Below, one piece after another: positions 1 through 13,642 of a stretch of DNA of 50,766 bases (positions within the stretch are counted from its first letter, which is position 1; each line of letters starts with the position of its first letter). Source of the DNA: Mitosporidium daphniae. Its lineage: Eukaryota; Microsporidia. Made by a program: the position numbers and the translations under genes. The notes below the pieces were generated by a model that was not told the DNA's origin, did not search any database, and saw nothing but the letters and a program-made list of their open reading frames with translations. Where the stretch lies: assembly GCF_000760515.2 (NCBI RefSeq), contig NW_013546589.1, forward strand, positions 1-50,766, in the 5' to 3' direction.

Positions 1-20
1 TTCCAAAAGGAAATACTTAC

Positions 21-370
21 TGGAGGTTCTTAGGTGTTACATTGCCATCTGTTATTCGCTTTGTATTGTCAGCATTAACTTTAAAATTTTTGTAGCCAGT
101 TGGACCTTGTGACGATTCATCGTCAGTTGAATCTTTTAACGATTCATCTAAAATTGGATCTTTTAACGATTCATCGTCAGTTGAATCTTGTAACGATTCA
201 TCGAAAATTGGATTTTCTGGTAATTTTTTTCCTTTTGGAAGTTCATTCTTTGAAAGTTCATTGTTTAAAGACTTATTGTCTGAAGTTTGTTCGTCAGTTT
301 TAACTTGCAATGAAGGGAGAACGAGAAAGGCAACGAATGCTGTGAGAAATAAAAGTCTTCGAGCGTTCAT
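21..370 (-). CDS. Putative secreted acidic repeat protein (3' end beyond window)
   Basis: Not recognised. The start is the ATG at 370-368. Residues 1-22 form a clear signal peptide: two arginines, then a hydrophobic core with LLFLTAFVAFLVLP. The mature part is hydrophilic and acidic, with degenerate repeats of the type DESLKDSTDDES that are also visible as 18-36 bp DNA repeats near 110-210. If unspliced, the frame stops at 17-19. However, the bases just before that stop form a perfect splice donor (GTAAGT, reverse strand 20-15). The exon therefore most likely ends at 21 in phase 2 and the gene continues past the left edge. It could be a surface, spore-wall or host-directed protein, but nothing in the sequence proves that. 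Confidence 0.6.
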
Positions 371-575
371 TGAGGTGGACAGATTGGTGAAAAATTTGCC
401 TTCATTTTATAGACTGTTTTGCACCGTAAATTTTGCATCCAATAAGAATATAGTGTTAAATAATTGTCCATTTGAACAATTAAAATCTTGAAATTTAATT
501 ATCAAGCATATATTTCCAAAAAATACCCTGCAATCTCTTATCGAGTGGATATCCTTGTGATTAGGACTTGTGTCT

Positions 576-902
576 ATGGCGAGTCAAGAAGCAGTCTGTC
601 GCAAAACAATTCGTCTTGTAGAATATAATACAAATCTCAGGTTATCTTTCTGTTTATTGCGGTCCGCCATTGGTCAACGATGCCAAATATAGAAAACCGG
701 GCTACATGGCAAAGTTTTTATTAATCCGATAGGCAAAAGACTGCATGTGGGTTCTATTTTACTGGCTTGTTTTTAAATTGCATTGGCGCAAACCAGCTAA
801 TTGGCCATATTCTGGATTTCTTGATTGGGCCGGTAGTTCCATTCAATGCAATTTTATAAGCTTACAGAAAGTCTCTTAGCTTGGCGACACTCATTCAATT
901 AA
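576..902 (+). CDS. Possible small two-TM membrane protein, four exons
   Basis: This is a tentative model with no family recognised. It starts at ATG 576. Removing three introns typical of this genome (618-640, 23 nt; 714-739, 26 nt; 833-867, 35 nt) gives an 80-residue protein ending at TAA 902. It has two hydrophobic stretches, around LVIFLFIAV and MWVLFYWLVF, and a tryptophan-rich tail. Unspliced, no frame here exceeds about 40 codons. In its favour are the intron sizes and borders and the amphipathic result. Against it are the absence of any homology anchor and a second-intron acceptor that is AAAG rather than TAG. Apart from this, I see nothing in 371-1094. Confidence 0.3.
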
Positions 903-1094
903 ACTCGAATAAATAATTTTGGATTTGGAGAGGCCTAAAATACATTCCAGCTAAAAAGGGGAGTATTATGGATAGCGCAGCGGTAGCTCGGGCCCCAAGC
1001 TATGGACGGGAAGGACATTTGTTACCGCGGTAAGCTTCCAAACGCACTGAATCGAACTTGATGCCCAAATAACGCCAAGAAATTTATTACACTT

Positions 1095-3736
<2,642 letters not shown>

Positions 3737-3763
3737 GCATTAAAATGAAAACAATTTAGCAAT

Positions 3764-4809
3764 TCAGCCTTTTATTTGGGACTTTTTCCGTGGCACATGG
3801 CAATCCGATTTCAAAAAGAAATCGGTATACCGGATTCGCTGCGTTTCTCCCTCCTTGTATTTTACCTTAATATCATACTTTCCAGACTCAATAATGGTGG
3901 CCGGGTAAAACTCTGTAGTCATGTACTTGTAAGACGGCGCCTCTGCATCGACAATCGTTAAAGGGTCCACCAACAACTCGTCATTAAACAAGGCATATAT
4001 TGACTGGCTGGGAAACGTGCTTTTCGGCTCATATTTTTTCCTCAAGAAATCGATCATATATTCGGGCGGGCATTCGTAGCTAACGGCGGTGTCCGAGATA
4101 TCATTTACAACATAAACGTTTCTTTCCTCGTTAAAGTCAACGACGTTAACGAGAAAAAATCCAAACTTCTCATCTGGCTTGATATACGCAGCTACGGTAC
4201 GGCCGACAAGGTGCTTTTTTGGAGGCGAACATTTCTAACACGTAAATTGACAAAACGATACGTTGTCGTGGTCGGGTGCACTTTGGCGCTCACATGTGGT
4301 GTGTTGAAAATTTTTATCGATTCCGTGCTCTTTTTGCGAGCAGATGCTTATGGAGGCGCTTTGAAAATGTTGCTCCTGATTTTGATCTAGTAAATTGATG
4401 CTTGATGTGCAGATCGTTTGTTGTGGAATGAACGCCCGAATTATTTTTGTTGTTTCCTCGACGAGATCCATTAGTAGCTCCCTTGGAGGCGGGCAATTGT
4501 CGCTTCTGCGATGAAAATGCTACTATTAAACCTTGCTGTCAATTCGTTTTCAAAGTATGCCGAGGCCAATTCAGGTATAACTTTGCGTCCTCTAATGAGC
4601 TTTTCATGGATATATATTACAGAGAGGGGAAAGGCCGTTAGAAATGCCTCGATGGCCTTGTTATTATCGGCCTACAGGAAATATTAATATGCAAGTACAT
4701 GTGGAGGCATGTTTAAAAGCGACATGATCTCTTCAACGAGCCTGGAAAAATTTTCCGTCAAGCACGAGCAGAACTTTTCAATAACGTCATCGTGGCTAGA
4801 CATTCCCAT
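3764..4809 (-). CDS. SGF29: SGF29-like tandem-Tudor subunit of SAGA
   Basis: This is probably the SAGA subunit that binds methylated H3K4. The 321-residue model has a helical N-terminal part. It ends in a double-Tudor region: first repeat LVGRTVAAYI to NVYVVNDIS, second repeat with MTTEFYPATIIESG, matching the TTTFYPA motif of SGF29 second Tudors. The introns are 4672-4698 (27 nt), 4506-4531 (26 nt) and 4235-4261 (27 nt). The middle one is the least certain because its donor is GTTT and its acceptor CAG, but it is needed to link two open frames. The start ATG at 4809 lies next to an AT-rich element at 4815-4835. The N-terminal half shows little similarity I can place. Family assignment rests on the C-terminus. 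Confidence 0.65.
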
Positions 4810-5126
4810 AGGAAGAATTTAAATAAATTTAAAAGCCGCAATTTATTGTAAAGATTCCAGGCAGCAATTGGCAGCAATGTGTGCCGTATGTGCTGAAATA
4901 GACCAGAAAGGACTGATGGGAACAGCATTGCCCAAAGGTATTTTGACAATACAGAATACATAGGAATTAATCCAGGCTTTCCAATCGTGGGTACAGTGAC
5001 GCTTGGAGCAACGATTGAGCAATAAATTGACCAAACACAAATGGGTGTTCCCTCTTGTCCAATGTAGCAAATTGGGGTCAAAATTACAATTTAAACCAAA
5101 TTAACAATTGCGATTTTGTAAAATCA

Positions 5127-6245
5127 ATGGTCAGGGAAAGTGATCCTTCTTTAATATTTTCTCCCATCAAAATACATTCTCATGTGGGAAGTAGCGAGGC
5201 AAGCACGGTTGAGGGGGATATACTTTTTCGTTCTGCAAATTGTTCCTCGGATATGTTGGGGAAAAGGCCGAGCACTCCTACAGAGAGAATTTTGTCTTTG
5301 GACTTTCAAGATAAATGTCTTATGAATGCTGTTGATTATAGACCATTATCGCCATCGGCATCGGCATCGATATCGATATTTCCTTCTCCCCCCTCTCCAA
5401 TCGGCTATAAAGAAACCCGAACTGCATTTATTTCGGCCAAAAAAGTCAATATCGAAGCATTAAACGAAAGTTCTCAACCATCTTGCACACTTGCCAAAAA
5501 GGGGGCGTCAAATGGGACTGAAAAGGCTCAAAATTCACGCGCGACATTACGTCCATACCCAACGCTGAAAAAGCAATCTTCTAGATTATCAGCAGATCGT
5601 GTCTCAGCTAGCAAAGACGATTTGCCTATCAAAGCATTTAAAGCGATTCCTGTACCCAAAGGCATTTACAATGCACCCCCGAGAGGAATTCCTGCAAAGG
5701 TAGTTCGGCCGTCAACGGTTCCAAAGTCTCCCCAATTTTTGTCTCGAAAAAAACCCCTGAATATTAATGAAAGACCTGCCGATACGCAAGCCTGCGCAAC
5801 AGAGGCGGTCTGTTTAAGACCGTCACGCCCTCGTGCAATTGACCATGGTAGCGTGGCGAAAAAAAATACAAAAGAGCCGGCTACATCATGCCGTTCACTT
5901 GAGATGCCTGGCTTCATATTTAAAGCAAAGCCGGCACCAAAGGTTGCCCCGTTTGTACCCAAAAAATCGACAAAGCCCTTAACTGTGGGTATTGCGCCTC
6001 AATTTTTGACCGAACTAAAAAAACATTCGACCCCTACTTTGAGATCCTCGGCCTCTTCAACGTCGAGATCGTCCTTTGAATCATATTCAAAGGCATCGAC
6101 CGAAAGGAAACACTCGGATGTGACCCGGCCAGTTTCAATTAAATTTTTTACCGAGGAGCGGGCTTCGATTAGGCAGAACACAAAGCTATCGATAGAAGAA
6201 GCCCCAGCATCCGCCCAAAGGAAGAAGATCCAAAGAATATGCTAG
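5127..6245 (+). CDS. TPX2-repeat microtubule-associated protein
   Basis: A 372-residue, Ser/Pro/Lys-rich, basic protein without introns. It carries at least two motifs of the TPX2 central/C-terminal type. One is KAFKAIPVPKGIYN followed by RGIPAKVVRPSTVPKSPQF. The other is FIFKAKPAPK with PFVPKKSTKPLT. In animal and plant TPX2 such FKAxPxPK/VPxSPxF units bind microtubules. The Aurora-binding N-terminus of TPX2 is not here but in the gene at 29032-30300. The frame is open upstream to 5055 without an ATG. The first in-frame ATG, 5127, follows an AT-rich stretch at 5083-5105 and is taken as start. A spindle role is inferred from the motifs. The assignment to the TPX2 family is fairly secure; orthology is not. 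Confidence 0.7.
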   Translation: MVRESDPSLIFSPIKIHSHVGSSEASTVEGDILFRSANCSSDMLGKRPSTPTERILSLDFQDKCLMNAVDYRPLSPSASASISIFPSPPSPIGYKETRTAFISAKKVNIEALNESSQPSCTLAKKGASNGTEKAQNSRATLRPYPTLKKQSSRLSADRVSASKDDLPIKAFKAIPVPKGIYNAPPRGIPAKVVRPSTVPKSPQFLSRKKPLNINERPADTQACATEAVCLRPSRPRAIDHGSVAKKNTKEPATSCRSLEMPGFIFKAKPAPKVAPFVPKKSTKPLTVGIAPQFLTELKKHSTPTLRSSASSTSRSSFESYSKASTERKHSDVTRPVSIKFFTEERASIRQNTKLSIEEAPASAQRKKIQRIC

Positions 6246-6313
6246 CCATTTTGTAAATCTGATTTTGTATTTATGAAATTAGTAAGCGGCCCGTGGTGTC
6301 GACATGTACACAC

Positions 6314-7219
6314 TCATATGGAGACCGAAAAAGTATAGTCATATTCGATGGTTGGGATTACTGTAGATATAAATTTTAAAAATAATATCAAGTAGCTAGG
6401 GGTTGCATTAGTGAACAGCACCACTACCTTTCGCTTGGAAACGGAACAGAACTGCCAGCGCCAGCTGTGCCTTTAAGCATCTTGATCATCGAACACATGA
6501 CAGAGGCATGTCTACATGGGTGGATAGATGCTGTTGACAGCGGCAGAAAGGGATGCGACTCAATTGTCACCGTTTTCCTCGCATGCTCAGCAGAAATGTC
6601 CTCGTAAATCTGACTGTGCGACAGTGGCGAGTCGTCCTTTATGTTGGTGGTACGGCAAAGTTACCTCGTCATAGCCGAACAGCCACACCCTTGGGACCTG
6701 ATAAAACTTGTCATAAGTGATTGTGATGTCGTATTTGCGGCACGGTCTTATGTGATCGGCGCCGGTTTCAACATACCGGTCCTACTGGATTAGTGGGCCA
6801 AAAACATACGGGATCGTTGTCAATAATCGCCTCTTCTGAGGAAATGGAAGTAAACTCTGCTTCTGCGGGCTGCTGGTCCTCCTTTGTGTTGGACGACGAC
6901 GCCGAGGCTCTTGAAAGGCACAGGACCCTTTTTGCCATCAAATACTGCTTGTCTGGAGGCAAATAGGAAACGCCATTGACTTTATGGCCTAATGGCCAGG
7001 AGATCGGCAGGGAAGAGGCCTTGTGCGATGGCATCGGCACGCCTTGCCACGACCATGATAGGAACTTTTGGGTCAGATTGTCCCCGGAAGCGATGAACTA
7101 AAAAGATATGCCGCCAATGGTACCTCCTCCGGCGTGATTCGTCCTGTTTCAATAATCGATTCCTTGAGCAATGGGACAAAGATCTCGCCGACTCTGGAAA
7201 TCAGATTTGTATTTAGCAT
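6314..7219 (-). CDS. ATG3: Autophagy E2-like conjugating enzyme Atg3
   Basis: Atg3 transfers Atg8 to phosphatidylethanolamine during autophagosome formation. The spliced protein is 263 residues (yeast and human about 310), missing part of the acidic flexible region. Visible anchors are [52 protein letters not shown], the catalytic HPC motif in [14 protein letters not shown], and the C-terminal PTIEYDYT. The introns are 7098-7123 (26 nt), 6782-6809 (28 nt), 6637-6664 (28 nt, acceptor AAAG) and 6396-6427 (32 nt). The start ATG at 7219 gives [20 protein letters not shown], matching the membrane-sensing N-terminal helix. It is divergent to NDC1 (128 bp between starts) and convergent with the TPX2-repeat gene (68 bp). 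Confidence 0.93.
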
Positions 7220-7347
7220 TGAGGAAAAAATTAAATCTGCACAATGCTCTGCATTGGTGGCGAGGTTTATCAATTTGACAACTTATCATTGGATGGCTTC
7301 TGAAGGGCGGAAATACAATTTTGTCGATTTGCAATTAAAAGTAAAAT

Positions 7348-9737
7348 ATGGCGGGATGCCGTGGAAATAAAATTATTTTTCCATTCATGCTTCAAGAAAA
7401 TAGAACGTCAAATTTCAACGTCTTCCAGCGGCACAACGCAGATAAGGACGCAAAGGGATTGAACGTGCATTGTGGCGGACCCCTATCCTCGTCCTCTGCT
7501 GCGACTCAATTTCCGTTTGCAAGCAGACTGGAGTCGCTGGATTCCAAATACCGCTACCACGAACACAAGTCTGAATTTGACACGCCAAAAATCACATCCA
7601 AAATCCGATCTTTCCAAAGAAACCTGAATGGCTTTACCCCGATTTCGTCAAACACAAAGAACAGCGGATCTGTGCTCATCGGCCAAGATGGCGATTCCAA
7701 CGGCTTTGTTCGAAAGCATCCAGCCGCCTTTGCATCAACTTCAAATCCAGCCGCCTTTGCATCAACTTCGAATCCAGCCGCCTTTGCATCAACTTCAAAT
7801 CCAGCCGCCTTTGCATCAACTTCGAATCCAGCCGCCTTTCCATCAACTTCGAATCCAGCAGCCTTTGCGTCAACTTCGAATCCAGCCGCCTTTGCATCAA
7901 CTTCGAATCCAGCAGCCCAATTTTCATTTTTGAAAAGGCCAGACGACAACCAGGAAAGAGGGTCGTACGCGCAACCGCCCAGCAAGCTTGATATCATTCA
8001 AGGGCTTCGCCCTCAAACGGAGAAACGCGAGGCTGCAATTTCGGAATACGAACGTCGAATTGGCCACAAAATCAATCGAAGAGTTGCACTTACAATCCTG
8101 CCGCTGTTTTGCATTGTTTATGCGGTTTCCGTATTTTTCGACTTGTTTTTTGCAACGCTTTACGAGCGAAAATGTAGGCTGCGTTGCATTTTCTTACACG
8201 ATAGCGCTTTTTTACGTCATTTTTGGGTTGAGTCTGAATTTCCAAAGGTTGCTGAGGTGCTTTGCAATCACATTCCCGCTGTTTGCCTACAAAAAGATAT
8301 TTTACGGCACAGATCTTTCCCACGCTTCAATACAGTTTCCGCTGCTCACAAAATACCTGCTGATGGGTGCGGTCTACGCATTGTCCTCAATGGTGTGTTT
8401 CTTCAGCTTTTTCAGCCGAACGATGACTTATGTTGTGTCTTCAGACCTGCAGTATTTTCCAATTTTAAAGTGTAGTTTCGTTGTCAACTTCAGGCCTGTT
8501 TTTCTATTCGGATACTCCCTGGCGTTTGCCGTGTATAGAACGCTGCTTTTTGTTGCGCGAAGAGAATCCGTACTGATATATCAATGGTACCCCGCCTCAT
8601 TTCGTTGGGTTTCCATCAATCATTGTATTTATTTGATGTGCATATTTAGCCTTCTGTTTGTGCTGTTCCACAAGCTATACGTGGGATTGTTGTTCTTTGT
8701 TCTTCGTATTTTTGTCGAGTAAGTGCAGTGTGCTGACGAGCCTAGTGTCCAAATGATGTCGCTCAGAGCACTCTCCATCTCGGACGTGTTTTTCATGTTT
8801 GTGGTGCTGTTGTATTCGTACATGGTGGAAAATCTTTGGTCCTTTGACTATTTTCTCGTTTTGAAAGAAATGACCTGCGTACGTGCATGTTGGTCGCTTA
8901 TGTGTTTAGAACCCACGCGTCGTTGAGATGATGCCGCGAGGCGTCATCAATGCAATTGGCGGCCTGGAGAGCTCTCATACGCATTTGCGAATGCTCGCCT
9001 ACATAGACATAATTAATGCCTTTGGCCGGTCCGAGGCGCAGAGGACCCATTTGTGGGAAGATATCGACACCACGCCGACGGCCTGGGATTCCATTCGAAA
9101 CGCATGTGCCAAGGTGTTGCGAGAGTGGGTTTCGCTTTTGTCAAAGTCGCAACATCAATTGGTAGCTTTTGAAAAAGGTTCGCAATTTGCTGTGACCGCG
9201 TAGACATCGTTTCCAACCAGGATGATTCGATCTGGCTGAACATCAAGGGCGTGCCCGAGATAGCAATGGTCTGCGAAGCCCTGTTTCGCTCGTCATTGTT
9301 CTACTCCGAATATGAACAGGTGCTTCTTGCCCTTGAGCGTAAGCATGCCCGATGTTTATTCCGTTTTCCATGTAGTGACTCGATTGATCATTCTTTTCTC
9401 CTACGAAGAGGACCGGTATGGACTCATCCAAAGCGATCTGGTAGAAATGGTAAAGCTGTATTTGGACATTGTTTTCGAAATCGAGTCGTTCAACGAATCG
9501 GTCCCTGCAAGACCAAACAAATGGGCAGAGCTTATTCTAGATGCAACTGTTAAATCAAGCGGGTCTTATTACGGGACAATCGACCCCACCAGCAGTGTTC
9601 TGGTTGAATGTGTCAATACGATCCATGAAATGTACCGTGTTTTCGACAAGGATTTGCTTGACCTGGAATTGCCGCTCCGATACAAAAATAAGATCACCTC
9701 GATACTGGCTGCCGAGGATGGCTGTGATCGCGGATAA
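7348..9737 (+). CDS. NDC1: Transmembrane nucleoporin Ndc1
   Basis: Likely the membrane anchor of the nuclear pore and spindle pole body. The spliced protein is 745 residues. The N-terminal 240 are low complexity and include seven copies of the nonapeptide NPAAFASTS. Six to seven hydrophobic segments follow between about residues 240 and 450. The C-terminal soluble domain has SSHTHLRMLAYIDI and SYEEDRYGLIQSDL, both typical of Ndc1. The introns are 8174-8204 (31), 8720-8746 (27, GTAAGT donor), 8879-8909 (31), 9178-9203 (26, donor GTTC) and 9339-9375 (37). Without them the reading frame breaks in each case. The start is either 7348 or the next in-frame ATG at 7387. The N-terminal repeats lack FG dipeptides and are not a known Ndc1 feature. 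Confidence 0.75.
7720..7908 (+). repeat. Seven tandem 27-bp units inside NDC1
   Basis: Seven near-identical 27-bp units encode NPAAFASTS. Units 1-4 alternate AAA and GAA-type third positions in the Asn/Ser codons, so a 54-bp pair appears to have been duplicated. Units 5 and 6 carry private substitutions (Ala to Pro codon, GCC to GCA). Other frames also stay open through the array simply because 27 is a multiple of three. It is probably a polymorphic minisatellite. Confidence 0.95.
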
Positions 9738-9996
9738 TAAAGCTGTTTGTTTTTAACGAATAAATGTGAATTTGTTGTGCACGCATGCATCCAGTACTTT
9801 GGGCGCATCCGCTTGCACCTGTCGTGTATGTGGGCTAACGAAGGCAACCGTTGCACTATGTAAAGGCGGCTCGTTAAAAACCGACCGTGCCAAACGGGAC
9901 ATCTGCCACGTAGACAATACAGCGAAACCAACAAAAGATGGCAGGGTATTTTTCGTGTTACAATCCAAAGTCGACAAATGTTGTCGAATTCTTGTG

Positions 9997-10944
9997 TTAC
10001 ATGATGGCGTTGATGCCCAGACTGTCCTTTGGCCCCGTTTTTGCACCGCGATGAATTGGCTCGTTTATTCTCGTGTGGTGCCACTCTTGCAACGGCCAAT
10101 ACGAGTCTAAAAAAGCCATCAGACGAAAACAGGCTATGCTTTGGTTTGCACAAAGATACGTTTGCATTGGCATCCAGCGTGTTTTATTTACGATATACTT
10201 TTTTTGGCTTTGGCGACTACAATAACGAACGATAAGCCATACAATTGAAATCAGCAGCCGGTCTCTTAAAAACGAACTTTCCCTTTTAATTCTGTCGATC
10301 TCTTCTTTTAGCTGCGTTCGTTTGATTTCGCCTAAAAAGTTAGAGCGGGTCGAGCGATGTACGGATATCTTCAATCCCCTTAATTGCAGAATGGATATTC
10401 CCTTCAATCGACCGCGCAGTGGAATCGGATTTTTCAATGCTCTCCGATATGAAATTCTATAAAGGATGAGGAAGCGATATTTATGCAAACAGAAGAACGC
10501 TGCAACTCCATCCTCGCCGTGTTGATGATGGCATCAATTTGACACTTTTGCCCTTCAAAGTGCACTTTTGCTTCCGCTAGCTTCGCATCTCTATGAGAAA
10601 GGTATGGATCTGTACATTGATTTTTCCAAATCCTGTAAATGCTCATTGACGGCTTCAATTGTTTGAGCGAGCGCGTCATTGATTTGCTGTTCAATTGCCC
10701 GTTTTTGAAGCGAAGTTCGCCGCAAAAGCTTTTTTTGCATTGACTTGTAAAAAGCCTCGAGCTCGTCATCCAAGTCTGCAGGTTCGCTTGAAGACTTGTC
10801 TATATTCGATTGCGAGGATGGAAGTGTCAGAATGGCAGACGGTTTCGGTTCCCTTTCACACGTTAGTGTGGATATGTTGAGTGGAATGCACTTATTGTGA
10901 CGTGAGGGGGCCCTCCCCTTCTTTGTTCGCACGCCAGACGCCAT
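9997..10944 (-). CDS. Unknown coiled-coil protein with a C-terminal hydrophobic segment
   Basis: Not recognised. The model has start ATG 10944, introns 10591-10615 (25 nt), 10457-10490 (34 nt, donor GTTT) and 10332-10362 (31 nt, with a CTAAC branch site), and stop at 9997-9999, giving 285 residues. Residues about 60-190 are strongly helical and charged, with heptad-like spacing (AIEQQINDALAQTIEAVNEH, KLAEAKVHFEGQ). One hydrophobic stretch, RLLISIVWLIVRY, follows and could be a tail anchor. About 80 basic, less regular residues come after it, so the true C-terminus may differ. The overall plan resembles SNAREs or tethering proteins, but no diagnostic motif is visible. 9738-9996 shows nothing else. 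Confidence 0.55.
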
Positions 10945-11161
10945 CTTACAGATAAAATTACGCGAGAATTGATGCAAATATGCTGATCTTTACCGATTGA
11001 TGCGCGGCAGCTTTTTACACCGGTGCATGATTGCATTGTATGGGCAATGCATGCCACAATTAGATGGCAAGCCCGGTCAAATTGAAAACGGGCACCATTG
11101 CACGACAGGCCATTGCATCAAGTCAAGTTTTATTTCAACTTGCATAATTTTGAAAATTTTG

Positions 11162-13642
11162 ATGCCATTTTGGAGGTCGCCACTGAGGACGCATTTGGAT
11201 GCACGGAGATGGATCATCAGATACATGTCAACCAATCAGTCTTCATTCCCAAAAAAGTATCCGCAATATGACGCGCCCGAAAATACGGAAACATATCGGA
11301 GCAGCAACCGCCATCCCAAGCCGCTTCAGAAAGACCCTCTGAAAGAGCCCAGTTTTGCCTTGGGAGACCAAGGGCTTGTGTTTGCAAACAAGAAGGCAGG
11401 ATACCCTACCAATTCACCCGACACCACATATCGATCGGCATCAAAACACTCGCAAAGTACATATAAAATGCCGCTTGGCGAGTTTTCACACAAACAGCCA
11501 TGTGTTGTAGATTCTCCTCAGCCAAAAAAGACGTCGAGGTATCTTTCTTACTGCGATCTACCAAACAGTGCATCTGAAAATTATGCTCCTACTTCTAATA
11601 CGCAAAATACAACCCCATCTTCAACTGCGTCTGATTTATCTCCAAGTGCATCGACCAGCGAAGAACATTGGGCGCCTACAAGCAGCAAAAATAAACTGCA
11701 AACTAAAGAGAAAAACAACCTCGCAATAAAAGAAAAAGAAAAAGGCCCTTTTGACAGCAAGTGTGTTCTTGAGAAGCCTATTGATGGCACACCACATACT
11801 GGGGGCTCAATAGATGGTGAGACTAATCCGATCGACCCGGTCAACGTTAATGCAGAGGTAGGTCTTTTCTTTGATAATCCTGTCAAAGCCACAGGCAACC
11901 ATATAACAGACTTTGGAGAGTTGTTCCGCAGCGTTATTGGGATTGATCCGTTGACATGGGAGGTTTATTGTTTAAAGCTAGAAACCCCAGAGCTGATAGG
12001 ATGCACTGAGCACCTATTCAATGGCCTGTCGAAGAATTCAACCCAAATGCTCGCTTTACAACCTTCACCGTCATTTGTGTCGCCATCATTCTCGCGAAAC
12101 TCAGCACATGATCGATCACCAGACAAAAAAAGAGCCTTCTCAATTGCTAAAGACCAGCTAGTTCCTGCCACAAACCCCATCAAAATGTACTTTGATACAA
12201 AAAAGCCCTACACGGGCATCGATTTCCCCACTGACTTTATAGAGTCCGTTTCACGGTCTGGCCGCGGGATTTTTGGGATCAATTCCCTTGTATATGCATC
12301 CGAAACCCTGTTTCTCGTTCTCAATGATCCACTTTCCGCTATGGTCTTGTTCCAGAAAACCAAAATTCCAGCACTGTCCATTCCTCTTGGGCTTGACGAC
12401 CCGGTTCAGCTTCGATATCTCGCTTCTCTTCTCTCGCAGGCATTTTCCAAAGTAATTTTTATTTGTAATGGCATACCGAGCCAAATGGATTCTCTTCCAT
12501 CGCTAGAGCCAATTCAACTGCATTTTTCTTCGCTTTTACAGCGTTGGAGATGCCACATTATTCCTGCTCACGCTGTGTTTAAAACCGTTGAAAACTCAAC
12601 GCCAATTGCATGCGCAGCATCATCTGCGACTTTAAGCATTGCGTCTGAATCTCGGAGGCTATGGCAGACACTTTCAGTGCTCATGAGAGACGCCAACGGC
12701 ATCAACACACTACTTGCCTTGGCTATCCCTTTGCCCGCGAAAAATGTCGTTGCATCGTCTGACTACCTTGCACAGGTGCGTCAGGAGTTAGCGCTCGGCA
12801 CCCAGGCTCTCTGGGGCACACCATTGCTCTGGTCACTTCCGCCACTCACGGACATTATGAAGGGGCTGCGGCCCGGCGAATTGACCGTGCTTACTGGGCC
12901 CACAGGGTCCGGAAAAACCACCATTCTTTCTCTGTTTTCTATCGACTGGTGCGAGCAGCAGGTGCCAACACTTTGGGGCTCCTTCGAAATTCCCAACCAC
13001 CGTATTCTCAAGAAAATGATGGTCCAACGGCGAGGAAAGCAATTTTCTGCGGATCCTCATCAAGCCATTGTGGAACTCGAGGCCGAAGCGGCATACTTTT
13101 CCAAGCTTCCGCTGCACTTTATGAATTTCTTTGGTTCTGCTGCGCCATTTTCAGACGTATTGGAAACCATGGCTTGGGCGGTTCAGAACCTCTCCATCAA
13201 ACACATTATTCTGGACAACCTACAGTTCATGACCTCGGGTCATGGGGGTTCCGGTAGGACACATGCACAGCCTGTCACTTCCTTCACCAAGTTCGACTAC
13301 CAAGATAGGGTCATTTCCGAGATTCGTCGATTTGCAACCGAAACCAACTGCCATGTCACGCTTGTAATTCATCCCCGCAAGGAGCAGGATAACACTATTC
13401 TTGGCATATGTTCCGTCTCCGGAACTGCAAAGGCAACACAGGAAGCCGACAATGTCTTGATCCTTCAAAAAATAGGGCAAAAGCGCACCATCGACGTGAG
13501 GAAGAACAGGTTCGATGGTGAACTTGGCCGAGTAATATACACATTCGACCCAAATACTCTAAGGGTAAGCATACTTACAATTGACACATAGATCCATGCT
13601 GTCGATGCAGACCATGATGAGGGAGAGTGCACCGAAAACTAA
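11162..13642 (+). CDS. TWNK: Twinkle-type mitochondrial DNA helicase
   Basis: A DnaB/RecA-fold replicative helicase for mitochondrial DNA. The C-terminal third has Walker A GPTGSGKTT, LWGSFEIPN, a Walker B-like HIILDNLQFM, VTLVIHPRKE and VRKNRFDGELG, the standard Twinkle series. The upstream segment ETLFLVLNDPLSAMVLFQ resembles a TOPRIM fold whose catalytic acids are gone, as in animal Twinkle, so no primase activity is expected. The frame is open from 10997, but ATG 11162 gives an ideal presequence (MPFWRSPLRTHLDARRW) preceded by AT-rich DNA. A likely 27-nt intron at 13565-13591 (GTAAGC...CATAG) puts the stop at 13640-13642 (817 residues). Unspliced, it ends at 13591 (809 residues). The N-terminal 350 residues are low complexity. 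Confidence 0.85.

Noticed and set aside
4877-5025. Possible 40-codon plus-strand gene with a 26-nt intron-like insert (4940-4965)
   Set aside because: The borders look like an intron, but the product matches nothing and the frame is open upstream without ATG. It is too weak to annotate.
7554-7997. Open frames on all strands across the NDC1 repeat array; possible CRISPR-like array
   Set aside because: The 27-bp period keeps all frames open. There are no spacers between units, so it is a coding minisatellite.
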